Positions 33,267 to 46,000 of a DNA stretch of 64,000 nucleotides are shown here, piece after piece. Each line of letters opens with the position of its first letter. Position 1 is the first letter of the stretch. The stretch is taken from contig JAUCBN010000042.1 in NCBI GenBank assembly GCA_035048815.1, forward strand, positions 2,976,001-3,040,000, read 5' to 3'. The translations under genes were made by a program, and so were the position numbers. This stretch comes from Abelmoschus esculentus. Lineage: Eukaryota > Streptophyta > Magnoliopsida > Malvales > Malvaceae. Under the pieces are notes generated by a model, which had not been told where the DNA came from, made no database searches, and saw only the letters and a list, made by a program, of their open reading frames with translations.

Positions 33267-36053
33267 TTATTTCTTACCATTATACATCGATTCGACCTTA
33301 CCATCATTTCCTCCCAGCAACATGTACTTGTCTTTCCTAGTCAATCCAGTGCACTCGAAACCCAGGACATCACCCAACACCTTCTGCACGTGATTAGCCA
33401 CCTCGATCGACGATTTCCCTCCAGCTTTCACCGACATCTCTTCCGGCAACCTGTCTAGGAATGTGACCTCGTATGTTGGCCTTGGGTTCATGAAGAAAAA
33501 GTAAGGGTCCCAGAATTTGACCCCTCTTACAGTCGTCCCGTAGAACATGTTCTGTTTGCAATTGACGGCGACGGGGACGATCCTATCGCTCATTTCTGCG
33601 AACAAAGCACTGAATCGCAACAGGAACGGTTCACGACATGTGGTCCCTTCTGGACATACTACCAGGTCACCTTTTTGTAACAGTTCAGAAATTCGAGCAG
33701 CATCAGCTGCACGATCGCGAGTCAAAGCGATGGCTGGGATTGGTGACAGGAACCTCGAGAGACGGCTTACGCTGTATGTGACACACGATACTTTACGCCC
33801 GAGTGCGATGGCGATCACGATTGGATCGAGAGCTGAGCGATGATTACATACGTAGAGGTTGCCTGGGGTACCAGGAGAGGGCGGCGGAGGTCGCTTCCCG
33901 CGGATCACTAGGTGAATGCCCAACATTTCGTATGTGTAGCGTACGATGCGCTCGGGTAAAGGTAGATTGAAGTAGACGCGGATGATGGACAGGATGAAGC
34001 CACATGGCAGCCATATGTAGGTGATCAAGGCATTGAGTGGGTCTGGGCGTTGGACAAAACGACCATCGTGGAAGATGATGCGGCTCTTTAGGCGATCCAG
34101 TGGTACTGGTGATGCTGACTTGCTAGGGTGCACCATGTAACCCTCCTGTTTTACATATATAAACAATTTATTAGAATCCATTTCTAAATTTTCATCAAAT
34201 TTCAAGAACTTTAGTTAAATTTTGAAGAACAGAAATAGGGCTGCAACGTTTTCTACCGTATATTTAGGTAGAATGATTAAGTTGGTAATTTAAATGTACT
34301 CAAATTTAAATTAAAATAAATTGATGAAGCTGCATATAAATTTAAAATAAAAATGAATATAAAAACTGAAACTTGAGATGGAAAAAAAAATCTTTGTAAA
34401 CCTATATTTATTTTGGTTATAACAATATTAATTCGGATATAATTATACAAAAATTCATATAAGGGCTAGTCTCTAAATTTATTTTTTTTATTTAACGATG
34501 TTAATATTTAAAATTTTAATTTATCTAAATGTTTTAATGTCTTATCTCGACTAATATTGATCATAAAGACCTTACTATTATATAGATAAATAATATTTAA
34601 TGCAACAAGTTAGTACTACTATCATAAATTAAAACTTCGACCATAATCGGATTGTCTTCGCCACCTAAAAAAACACATTGATTGGGGATGGCAGCTAATT
34701 TTACTGGTGGGCCGTTGAGCGATATTAAGGCTGTGGGTCCAATGGAAAAATTAAATACATTAACCTAACCTCTCGACGTTTGGTTAAATATTTTATTTTT
34801 ACCTAACAAATATAAATAAGAAAACTATTAAAAATGATCAGCTAATACCAAAAAAAAAATGTTTTTAATGTCCTTAAACTAATTAGAGTGTGCTAAGGGT
34901 GACAAATTAGTGACAGACAACAAACAATTTAGCATGAGTTCTTTAGTCTAAATGATTAAAGAACGGTTATTGTTTCTAAAAGTTATAAGTTTGAGTACCA
35001 GTGATGTCAATAAAGTGACTGAGCGATCTATTTCCCTTGATTTTCCTTGTGATGTAAGTGTAACAAATTAATGAAGCAACGAACAAGTCAAGAAAATCAA
35101 ATTTTTACCGACCATGAATTTAACGATTTAAATAAAAAAAATTAGCAAGATTACCACGTTAACTCTTGCTTGTATATGTTACCGTCTAAAGATTTTCTAA
35201 ACTTATGTCGCTTAATTTCTTAATATAGAAAGATTCTTGGTTAGTTCCTCTAAAGAAATGGAGACACTGAAAGTGAAAAGGAAGAAACAAAGAAGAAAAT
35301 GTGAATCAAATCTTGATATGTGAATTTGAATCCATCAACGTGAAATCTATGATTGTAGACTTGTAGTAGTTTAGTGAGGAGACTAACCTTGCAAATTGAC
35401 ATGAAATCATGATCCGATTCACGGTCTCCGATTCCAAGATCAGGCGATTCATCACCAAACTCTTTCAAAATGGCCGATCTCTTCAACTCGCTCACTAACA
35501 CGCCTGGCTTCTTAACAAATCCCGTGGCCTTCTTTGTTTTCGGGTTCACTTCAATCTCTGTGCCTAAAACTTTATCTCCGCCGAGAAAATCCTTCACAAA
35601 CGGCTCCACCATGAACGTCGGATTCGCCGTCACCACCACTTTCCTCTTGCATCTGTCAAATACTTCGAAACTTTCCTTCCTCACATTCGCAGCATAAAAT
35701 CTACCATTATATAAACAGATTCTCAGAAAATTAAACAGAAATTACTTAAAAAGATGCGAAGATTCGAATCTATTTTGCTTGTTATACCTGGGAAGAACAG
35801 CGCGGGAGACGAGCTCAATGTCGCGGATCTTGAGTCCAGCGAATGAGATAAAAATGAGGATTTGGATACCAATAGCTTCGGAAATGAAGAGATAAGATAT
35901 GATAACGAGAGGCAAAGAAAGGAGAAGGACAAGACCTCGAAGGAGGCTTCCCGCTTCAACGGCGATGAGCATGAAGTACGGAAAAGAGCTCCGTGAGATT
36001 AAAAGCGTGCCATCGAGATCGGCGGCAATCGATTCATCGTCGATCCTTTGCAT
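33267..36053 (-). CDS. GPAT4: Bifunctional sn-2 glycerol-3-phosphate acyltransferase/phosphatase, GPAT4/8 type
   Basis: Exons 36053-35788, 35700-35388 and 34145-33267 give 485 aa. N-terminal HAD-type phosphatase: SIAADLDGTLL (Asp12, Asp14) and GIGDRESDHDF near residue 180, both intact. Hydrophobic segments follow each domain start, placing it in the ER membrane. Acyltransferase domain: NHRSALDP (His295, Asp300), CPEGTTCREP near 357-366, VPVAVN. Family knowledge: these land-plant enzymes make 2-monoacylglycerol from glycerol-3-phosphate and oxidised acyl-CoA for cutin; an active phosphatase separates GPAT4/6/8 from GPAT5/7. Odd: a better family start, MAPPKSGRRFPSI at 36097, is one base out of frame with the rest (break between 36030 and 36050), leaving the downstream ATG at 36053 as the usable start and removing about 20 residues. 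Choice between GPAT4 and GPAT8 is not resolved. Confidence 0.85.
34935..35030 (+). mobile_element. SINE-like repeat copy 3, in a GPAT intron
   Basis: Reads GATTAAAGAACGGTTATTG, TTTCTAAAAGTTATAAGTTT, GAGTACCAGTGATGTCAATA, AAGTGACTGAGCGATC. Lies in the long intron 34146-35387, antisense to GPAT. Same block order as copy 1. Confidence 0.5.
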
Positions 36054-37636
36054 TCCATTATTGAAGGAAACCTTCGCCCGGATTTTGGCGGAGCCATTTT
36101 TCCTTGTGTGTGTTCTTCTTCCTATTATTTTTTCCCCTGTTTATCTTTGCTGTTTAAAAGTACGCAAGGTGAAGGGGGCGTTGGAGAAGGAGCAGAAAAG
36201 AAACGTTGTGTTTTAAATGTAGCGGTTGAAGTTTAAATTACGGTAATAACCCCCGGGTTATGGCGGGTCAGAATGACATATGCGCAGCATTCCTATGAAA
36301 TGACTAAGACACCCTTTCTTGAAGCTTTTTTAAAATGAAAACCCTTTTGTACTCAGTAATTAATTACTTTGCCTTAAACTCAAGTATTTTTATTAAAATA
36401 TTTGATCAAATCAAATCAAATCGAATTAAATCGATTAAATACAAATTTTTTTTATTCTTTAAATTTTAAATTTTAATTATAAATATTAAATTTTAAATCA
36501 TACAATTTAACCCATAAACCCTATATTTAATCTCTAAATTTCAGAATATCTCCATATCGAAATTTCATCCTATATAGTATAGCGTAGGGAAATTTCTCAT
36601 ATATCAATACATTTTGTAGTTTTAACTTATATGGGCGTTTTTATTCAAATATTATTTTTATATTAATTATTTAACAAAACAGCACTCGTAGATATATAAT
36701 CATTAGTATTTATATTTTGTAAATTTCCATGCATTCAATATTAAATTAATTTTATAATATTTTTTAAAATAATTAAACTAATAATAAATTTAGAATCATG
36801 AATTCAAGTAATATCAATTCTATTCCGTAAAATCATTACTGTGAAAACATTTTTAAATATATCTAAAAATATTACTTTAATGATTAAATTTAAATAGAAT
36901 ATTTAATTATTTTAATTTATTGATGTTAATTTAATTAATTAATTTATTAAATATATAAATTTAATTGGGTGTAATATCAAAATATAAGGTATTTAAAGGC
37001 GCACTTCACTCTATTTTTTTATTTCTAAAACAAAAGCCAATTTTAAGCCGGATATATACGAAAAATTGTGACCATTCATTGTCAATGTCAGCACCACACA
37101 TGCAGAACCAAACTTCATTAAGAGCTGCATTTTCGGATTAAGAATTAGTTGAAGGCAGGAAAAAGAAAAAAAAAAGAGCTTATTTCTCAACTTAAAAGAA
37201 ACATTTATTATTGAGATATTTTAATTGATTAAGAGTTTAAATATATTTATTTTATATGAATATTTTTTATTTAAATTTAAAAAAGTTTTTAACTAGATTT
37301 ATATCCAAGCAGTGGAGTTTTATATATGCGCAATAAAAGCAATCGCATAGGGCCCCTAAAAAATAAAAGCTCAAAATTTTGATAAATTAATGTTAATCTC
37401 GAAATTCATTATAAAATTTTTAAAAATACTCTTAAAAAAGAGTTATAATTGTTTCCTAGATGTCATGATTGATTATAGAATCTTATTGTTTATTTTTATT
37501 ACTATTGTTTTGTAAAATCAACGAGGTTCTAAACAATCACAATAGAAATAACTGTATAGAGGCCCTTAAGAACAATTGTTTTTAAAGATCATATTCTTAG
37601 AACTAGCGAGGCTTATGAACAATTATTTCTAAGGGC

Positions 37637-37822
37637 CAAGGATGGAGCCAAAATCGAATATTGAGAGGTGTAAAGGTCTATTAAGCCTTTAAATCTAAAA
37701 CTTGGGAGGAATAAAAACCTTATTTTATTACTATCTAAATTACGAAGAACCTTAAATGTAATTATACCAAAAAAAAATTTGGAGGGGGAAGACCTCCCAT
37801 TGACAATATGGCTCCGTCCCTG
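37637..37822. mobile_element. Old hAT-like MITE
   Basis: Inverted ends CAAGGATGGAGCCA and complement of CAGGGACGGAGCCA differ at two places. Flanks CTAAGGGC and TTAAAGGT match at 5 of 8 positions with only transitions, as expected for an aged 8-bp duplication. Core AT-rich, 186 bp, noncoding. Related in its ends to the element at 26566. Confidence 0.6.
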
Positions 37823-38344
37823 TTAAAGGTCACATTTTAATAAGTTGCACAGAATTTCTAATTTTTTTGAACCGTCCTGTATCGAAAATTTGTTTCGATA
37901 AAATTAAAATAATAAAATTATAATTTTTAAAAATAATTATTAGTGAAATTTATCGAAAAAGGGGTTGATGGGCGCTGGGCAGTAAGACCATATGAATTTG
38001 GACTTAATTTGAACAACATTTATATCGAGAAATTATGAGCCACCCGATGCAGAGTTATGGTGTTGGAAATGGTTAGGTAGATGCAACGACCAACAGATTA
38101 TCTCATAGGGAAAAGTATGGATTTTATTTAGGAGGCTTAGAATAAGATCATTAATTTGTGAGATTAAAGTTTAATAGATTAATTTACGATTTAATGATTT
38201 TAAGGACAAAAGTCACCACCTACATCTAACTCCCCGTACATGTAATAATCATTTAATGATATTAATTTAAATATGATTTATTGATGATTTAGGTGTATCA
38301 AATATAAATTTATATGTATTATTATAATTTATAAGATGTACAAA

Positions 38345-38440
38345 CTATCTAACCTCATTAATTAAAAGAATGATTATAATTCTTAAATGTTATAAGTTCG
38401 AGTATCAATAATATCTGTACAATAATTAAACGATTAATAT
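38345..38440 (+). mobile_element. SINE-like repeat copy 4
   Basis: Reads AAGAATGATTATAATTCTTA, AATGTTATAAGTTCGAGTAT, CAATAATATCTGTACAATAA, TTAAACGATTAAT. The TTCGAGTATC part keeps a recognisable B box. Confidence 0.5.
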
Positions 38441-38464
38441 CTAATGATTTGAATAAGAAAAAAA

Positions 38465-38585
38465 ATATAATCATAATTATATTATAATAATAATTAAATA
38501 ATTAATATATAAATATCACATCTTAAATATTATAAATTCGAGTACTAATAATATACTATTATAATCACTAATTCACTATAATTGA
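38465..38585 (+). mobile_element. SINE-like repeat copy 5
   Basis: Reads ATCACATCTTAAATATTATA, AATTCGAGTACTAATAATAT. Next to copy 4 in the same direction, so the two may come from one duplicated insertion. Confidence 0.45.
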
Positions 38586-40183
38586 ATAAGAAAAAAAATA
38601 CTATTACTATAATATGTATAGGCTACACTTTAGCCATTATTATGGCAAGCAACCTGCACATTGTACGAGGGAGGCCTTAGCCCTAAGATTTGGGGAAATA
38701 TTCTTTAGATTTTTTAAAAAGTTTTGATATTTAGCTTGATCCTCTTAAAATTTTAAGAATTTTTTATTAAAAAAATAAATATTTTAATTTAATCCACACT
38801 TTTTTTTAATTCTCAATAAACTCTTAAAATTTTTGTCTGAACCCCTAATATATATTTTCAAAAATTTCACAATCTATTTTATTTTTAAAAAATTTAATTA
38901 GATTTTTCCCAAATTTAGTTTCAACATATATTCCTGATCAAGGTAAATTTGACCTTTAATATTTAAAAATAAAAAAATATTAATAATTGAAAATTTTAAA
39001 TTTTCAATCATCTATGTTTATAGCTTTTATTAAAGGGTCATGTTGATAAAAAAAATACTACAAATGTAGAGGACTGACAAATATTCTTTGTCCTTTTATA
39101 ATTGTTAGCCCAACCACTAATAATAAAATTAAAAAAAAATATTTATAAAAATAATAAAATAAATTTTATAAATTAAATTTTAAAATTTAAAATAATAAAA
39201 TAAAATCTTATCTATTGAAGATCGAATTTTACAAATGCAACACAGTGGATTGGTCTGCTTATTGCCTACCAAAGTACAATTGCTTATATATAAATTAACA
39301 ATTGCTTATATATAATCAATAGTTTTAGATCGGTTAATGATGATAATAAATTATTAAGATTATTTTTTTTAATTTTTTAAATGATAACATTCATATTTTT
39401 TACTGTCAATATCATCCATCCATATCACTCATCCAATATCACAAATTAATATAAAACTCTTTAAATTTTATATTATATAACTTGATCTGGTCTATTTATC
39501 TTATATAAATATATTTTTTAAAATGATTAGAGCAATCCAACTTGTCTAAACAATTATTTTATGTTTCCCATAAATTCATAACGTACTAAAAAACATAATC
39601 AAGTTCATCAATTCGTCCTAAATAAAAAAATTGAGCCCATAGACTTCATCAATCTATGAGATTAGACATGGAAGGTTAATTCATTCAAAAGGTACGGTCT
39701 AATCTATTAAAATAAAATAAAAATTTAAAAATATAAAATTTCAATGGATTGCGTGAGTAAAAAGTTAATTTTTTTATTATTTTTATAAATATATTTTAAT
39801 TTTATAATAGATTATATTTTATAATAGATACTACTGTAAATCATTATTTAACTAATTCAAAAACTATTTACAGGTTCAACAACTAAAGTTTACTCTTCCC
39901 TTTTCAATAAAAATGCCCTTTCATTTGGCTATAGATGGCATTCCACTCCATTATTTTCACAACAATATTAAATATTAAAAAATAAAATACGTAATCTGAA
40001 AATAACAAGAGATGTCCGTCATTTAAAGTTAACATTTTTTTATTTGTATTATAATTTTGTATCTAAATTTTAAAACAATTTTTTAAATAAAAATTTTAAA
40101 TAATTTATATATCCAATAAAATTGAAACTCAACGGATTTGGAAAAACAAGAAACAAACAACGAAAGAAAGAAAGAACCACCTA

Positions 40184-40224
40184 ACCCTAACCAGCTCTAA
40201 TAGGGTTCACGTGCGCGTGTGAAC
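40184..40224 (+). promoter_or_regulatory. Telo-box-like motif and near-palindromic G-box upstream of ASK21
   Basis: CCTAACCCTAACC contains the AACCCTAA core of the plant telo box, common near promoters of genes active in dividing cells. At 40205-40224 GTTCACGTGCGCGTGTGAAC is almost its own complement (18 of 20) and holds CACGTG, the G-box bound by bHLH and bZIP factors. A leader exon ending near 40504 (CACAG|GTATAA) suggests transcription starts just downstream. Confidence 0.5.
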
Positions 40225-40743
40225 TGTGCGGCGACGTTTTATCGGACCCCTCGCTCCTCCAAACATAGCGACTCGGCTCGCACACATTGGGCTCAAAATC
40301 TTCCCCTTTTCTTTCCTTTTTTACAATATTCATCTTTCCCAAAATTTTAATTATTTAAAAAAATTAAAAAAAAAAAGAGGAACACTGTATTTTTCTATCT
40401 CCTTTTCCGTTCTCTATCTCTCATTTATCCGTTTCGGCGTTCGCCGACAACCGCCGTAACTGAGCAGTTCGAAAGCTCTACAATCTCCGCCGCCTTCTAC
40501 ACAGGTATAATCGAAACAACGCCGTTTTGTTTTCGAATTGAAATACTAGATATCTAACATTAAAAGGGAAGATGAATTTCGTTTGTACTTATCTGTTAAG
40601 ATTGGCTTTTGAGAATCGTTCTTCATTGCTTTTGTTTATTTATAGAATCGATTGGCGATGGAAATGTGTTTCGTTTTCTTATTTTAATTAAGTTTTCTGT
40701 TCAATTTGTCACTTTCCGATTTTAGCTGCTCGACTTTCTGAGC

Positions 40744-41169
40744 TAGGTAGGTTTAGTTTTTTTCCCTCCATTGATTTTGCAGATTAATTTATGTTTATTT
40801 GATGTTATATGTGCTATTATTTGTTAAAAGGTGTTTTTGGTTACCGAGAAAAGGAAGAGGTAATAAGACTAGATTAGCTGATTAGGTATAGGAAAATGAA
40901 CTAAATTTAATATCGAATTATAAGGTGTCTTTGGCTTGTATAGGTAGCTGATACATGCAAGAATTAGGTAGGTTTATTTTTCCCCCCATTGATTTTGCTA
41001 ATTAATTTATGTGTATTTGATGCTGTGTTCTTATTTGTTCAAAGGCATTTGGCTGCTGAGAAAAGGAATAGATGTAATAAGACTAGATTAAGTATAGGAA
41101 AATGAACTAAATTTAATATTGAATTATAAGGTGTTTTGGGTTTGTGTAGGTAGCTGATACATGTACGAA
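40744..41169 (+). repeat. Tandem duplication of about 220 bp in the ASK21 leader intron
   Basis: Copy 1 (40744-40964) and copy 2 (40965 to about 41169) both begin TAGGTAGGTTTA, continue with CCATTGATTTTGC, AATAAGACTAGATTA, TAGGAAAATGAACTAAATTT, AATTATAAGGTGT, and end TAGGTAGCTGATACATG. Differences are scattered substitutions and short indels, so the duplication is not new. Confidence 0.9.
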
Positions 41170-42002
41170 ATTAGTTTGGCGCACAGTTTGCATGCGATTG
41201 AAGTTGTTTTTATGTAAAATAACCGATAGATTGGATGAAAGATGGCTTTGTTATCTTGTTATCTCCCAGAAGCTTGGCAGATGAAAATTTTGGAAGATAA
41301 TCCTTGTCAATTATTTGAATTTTCAACTACTTTTCTATTTCCCCCTGCAATGTCAAATGTTTTACTTCTGCTGCTGGATTTGACTTGAAGCTAGTGGTTG
41401 CAGTGATAAGATTCTTGATAATGTTCAGAACCTTGTTTTGTTTTGACAGTCCAATATATTATCTAGTCTGATTGATTTTAACAGTGTACGTGAACACTAA
41501 CTCGCACGTATATGAAAAAAAATATGATTGAGATGGTTTATTTAGGTTCTGGGGACACCTTAAATATTTAGTGCAGATGCTTAGGCGTATATATCTCTTG
41601 AAGCATGTTTTGTAATTAACTATGTAACTGCAGAAAGTTGTCTATATTTTGATTCAATTGTTTATTTAATGCAGATATTCTACTTAAGCTAAAATATCTG
41701 TTTGTAATTCTGCCACATATTTTTGTATTGTTTTTGGTTGAACAGCTTCATGATCCAAATTTAGGTACTTCTTGAGATCTACTTCCAAAATCAATGTTTG
41801 TGCAAGTGGGAAAATTTACATTGATAAAAGTACGCAGGGAAACTTGTTACAGGTTTAAGAGTCTCTGTCCCTTAAGAAGTGCAAAGCAGTCATTTGACCT
41901 ACTGTATCCCACCCTTTGAGAAGCAGAGAAGCAGGGTGTACAACTTCTACTACAACAAGCTTTACAGAAAGACCTTTCTTGGTGTGCAAAATATACTTTG
42001 AA

Positions 42003-45000
42003 ATGTCAGAAGTGGACATGGCAGTCACCAAACCCGAGGTATGAGTTTTTATAGAATCCACGTAAGTTATGGAGTATTTATTTTCCTGGTGAAGTATGTC
42101 TTTTTTTTTTCTCTCCACTTATTTACGTTTTAGGTTAATCATTATTATATAGTTCAAAAGAACAATTTCTGTTGAATTCTTCTGGATTCTGTTATGGGTA
42201 TAAAAGGCATGGTGTTTAAGATAATATTTATTTCCATAGAAATTAAATATCCTAGTTAACTAGGAAAAAGATTTGGCTCTGGTTTGATACTGACCTAAAT
42301 ATTATGCTGTGAACAAAGTTGTTTAGTTGTATTTTTAGCAATAATGCTGTAACTTGATTTTTTATCTGCATAGTGTGACTGTAAGCTAGGGTAGATGGAC
42401 TCCCCATTGGAAAATTTTCCTGAGATGGGTGCAGATGACAACTATGTTTCTTTTTGGTTATTGGGCTTTACTTAGTTTGAGAGTGCTTGGCTTATTCTTG
42501 AGTGTATCTTTAAGTTTTAATGCTGAAGCATTATTGGATTTGTTCTCAGATGATGAAGTCGTACATTTGGCTTCAAACTGCTGGTGGCTCAATCCAACAA
42601 GTAGAACAAGAGGTTGCAATGTTTTGTCCCATGATATGTCATGAAGTGATACAAAAGGGATTAGGATCGTCCAAGAATTATGCTATATCTCTTCCTCAGC
42701 GAGTAAACCCTGCCATGTTAAGCCTAATTCTTGATTATTGCCGGTTTCATCAAGTGCCTGGTCGCTCTAACAAGGTAGGTCAAAAATGTTTCTCAATTAA
42801 CATTTACCTCTTATATTTTGTGTTATGATGTTATCATCTTGCTTTCTTAAAATAAATGTTTTTATCTTTCTGGGGTGGCATAATGGGAGTCAATTTTTAA
42901 CTTTCATTAGGTATGGATGGCTTTTATTTTTATTTAATTAAATTCTTTTGTCACTTTGAGTTTTGGGTCAAGAACATGTATACGTGTTTCTTGGACATAT
43001 AATTTCATTTGCCAAACCGACACTGAGCTTCCTCTCCCCTTCATTTGCGTGTTTGCTTTTTCTATTTGAAGGAACGCAAGTCTTTTGATGAAAAGTTTAT
43101 CCGAATGGACACAAAGAGGCTTTGTGAGTTGACATCTGCTGCTGACAGCCTTCAGTTAAAGCCTCTAGTTGATCTTACTAGCCGTGCTCTTGCAAGAATT
43201 ATTGAGGGAAAAAGCCCTGAGGAGATACGTGAGATATTTCATTTGCCGGATGATCTTACTGAGGTGTGTCTGGTGTTAGTTGGAACTTTATTTATCATGT
43301 CTGTTATCTTAATCCTTATTTGTATTTTTAATACTTATTTTGTTGGTTTAGGAAGAAAAGCTGGAGCCTTTGAAAAACACAACTGATGACCCACGCATTC
43401 GACTGTTGAATAGATTGTATGCAAAGAAGAGGAAGGAACTAAAAGAGAGGCAGAAACTAAAGGTGACTTTCTCTTGTTTTTGGCTTTTCTCTGATTATTT
43501 CCTACCCTCTGCAGTTTTACTCCTTAGTAGAGCATTTTTCTGGTTGAGATGAACTTGCTTTGTCAATTAACTTCATAAGGCATCATTATGCAACTCCCTG
43601 CTTAAAATACAAGTAAATAAGTGAAGATTTCTGTGTCTCAGAATGTTGAGGTTGAAGAAGAGCGTGTCGATGATCGTTCAGTTGATGACCTTTTATCATT
43701 TATTAATGGAGACAGTGCGGGTATGCTTAAATCATGTTCCAACGTATTTGTTTGAATGTATTTAATTTTTTGTCCCGTAGAGTATAGTTCTGTAAACCTT
43801 TTCTATTTCTTGAGTATTTGTTTTTCTTGATTTGCTTATATTTGTAGAACAGTCTTGATAGACGGTTTTACTGATTAGATACCATAGCTTTTCCCCTAGA
43901 AAGAATAGTAGAGTACTATAGTTCTGTTTTGTTCTGGTTTCAACTCATGTGTTAATCTCAACCTCAATGCCCAAATGTCATTATTTTCTCTGCAGTCATT
44001 TGGGGCTGGGAGTTGTTGAGGGCTGAAAGTTGATCATATAGCCTGAATTGGACAAGAAAAATAGCAAATTCTTTTGTGTTCCTTTATCAGAAACCAGTTT
44101 GATGATCTATATTGTGAAGGCATGGAAAGAACATGACCTTTCTTTGAAGATGTTACGGGGTAACCTGTTTTACAGGATTGTCTGAACTTTTTAGTGAACA
44201 GGATAATAGAATGATTAATGTACTTAATTTTTTCTCCAATCATCATTGTTGAGGATCTTTACTTAGAAATAATTTTCCAACAAACCAAAACTGAAAATTT
44301 GAGATTTTACACTCAATTATGGACATTAATTGTACTTGTTTGTTTGATATTTGGCATCTGTACTGGCAGACATGTTTTATATACTGGAATTATAACCATT
44401 TAAAATTGTTCTGCTTTCATGAGAACCATAAGCTTTGCCTCTTAGGCTTCATTTTTCTAATTCTTTCTGAAGGCCTCATACAAGGTAAGAGACTTCTGTT
44501 TTGCAGATTCTAAAGGAATTAAAACTTCAAAGAGTAAAAAGAAAAACCGAAGAAGAAAAGATCAGCAGAAGAGCACATCTACCAATGAATCCATTAAAAA
44601 ACATAATAAGGTGTTTACCTCATCGATTATGACTTCCTTTATCTTCTTGGAATACTGACAAGTTACTAAAGTTCTCCTGTTCCAGGAGCTAAATGGTTTC
44701 AACTCCGTGTGCTGTAGTGTCGAAGTTGGTCAGAAGAGTTGGGCCGGTGTTGGTGCTAGCTCAAATTTACATGATGTTGAAGATGATATTTTTTCCAGTA
44801 AGAATGAGCTTGATGATGGTGATATTGATGATGAGATTGATCCAGCACTGAAAGAAAAAATAGACAGGTGAAGATGGATTTTTGCCTTGTAAATCTTCCC
44901 ATTCCTCTGTCCTTTGCGCCCCCCTCTTTGGAACATCAAAGGAAAAAGTGGTCTTGTAACCCTAGAGTTTTTGGACTTTTTTGTTTTGTTTTCTATATTT

Positions 45001-46000
45001 TTATTTATTGTCATGTGGGCGTTTTATTTTGCATATTTGGGATGCAAAATAAGGGTTAAGGATATGTTGGTATCATTTCTTTTGCCTCTCTTTCTTCCTT
45101 TCTCTCCCTTTCCCTTCATTTTCTATTGATCTATTTTAGACAAGTGTCCCACAGGATTAGCTGATGACAAATAAACATTGTAAATGTAATAACTGGACTT
45201 AATAGACACTATGGCATGAACTTGTTCATTTCTCAGTGATACACATGTAGTCCTTCATAATTTATATATTTAGAGGGAAATGCTGCTGCATCTCTATAGT
45301 ACTAGAAACAGACTGATGTATTTATTCTGTAACCGGGACTATTTTGGAAATCTTAAATAATCTTAAACCATTGATCAATTTGAAATCTGTGTAATTGTCC
45401 ATAGTATTTTTAGTTCATATGAATTTAGGAAAAATAGCATCTGATTTAGTGACTGGAGTAACAATTTCAGTATTTTATACTTGTTTTACAACATGTTGGA
45501 GGAAATTTGTATATATAACCTGAATGAATTTTTTATCTTCTGTTTAGGGAGGTGGAAGATTTTGCCCGTAGATTGAATTCAGATTGGCCCGAAAGAATGC
45601 AAGAAATTCTATCTTTTGGTCATGAAAGGAAACCAGTGCATTCTTCACTTAATGGAAATGGTTTACTAAGGAGATGTGCAAGTACGATGCTATCCTTTTT
45701 CTATTATATTTGTCTAGTGTTGCCTATGAGAACTACTTGAACTTGTATCTGTAATTTTATTTGCTTTCAAACCACCTCAGTTCTTGTGACTTGTATGCCA
45801 ATAAGCCTACATGCTTGCATTGTCACCTATTCCCCTGATGTTGAGTAAATGAATAATCTCGGTTGTAATGGTTGGTTTGAAAGTTAAAACCGAACTCCAT
45901 GTTTTCTTTTGTTTCCAACTAAAGTCTTGTTTGATCAAACTAGTAAATTGCTAACAGTAGATTATTTGTGTATTGATATCCAGATTCTGAACAGAGCTGA
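42003..46000 (+). CDS. ASK21: SKP1-like protein ASK20/21 type
   Basis: Coding exons 42003-42038, 42550-42774, 43072-43263, 43352-43462, 43642-43720, 44507-44610, 44686-44867, 45548-45681 and 45984-46000 total 1080 nt, 359 aa, close to Arabidopsis ASK21. The N-terminal half is a Skp1 fold: POZ-like segment beginning SYIWLQTAGGSIQQVEQEVA, then FDEKFIRMDTKRLCELTSAA and the dimerisation helices through IREIFHLPDDLTEEEKL. In place of the usual F-box-binding C-terminus there is a long charged tail with Lys-rich (KSKKKNRRRK) and Asp-rich (DDGDIDDEID) parts. Classic SKP1 bridges CUL1 and F-box proteins; ASK20/21 bind F-box proteins poorly or not at all in reports I recall, so the role is unsettled. 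Noncoding leader and a long leader intron precede the start; splicing may continue in the 3' UTR near 46063. Confidence 0.9.

Larger units (their letters stand above)
36098..40180. other. AT-rich spacer between divergent GPAT and ASK21
   Basis: The first 130 bases upstream of the GPAT start are mixed in composition and should be its leader and core promoter. The rest is AT-rich, without coding signal, and carries one old hAT-like element (37637-37822) and two neighbouring SINE-like copies (38345-38440, 38465-38585). Confidence 0.65.
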
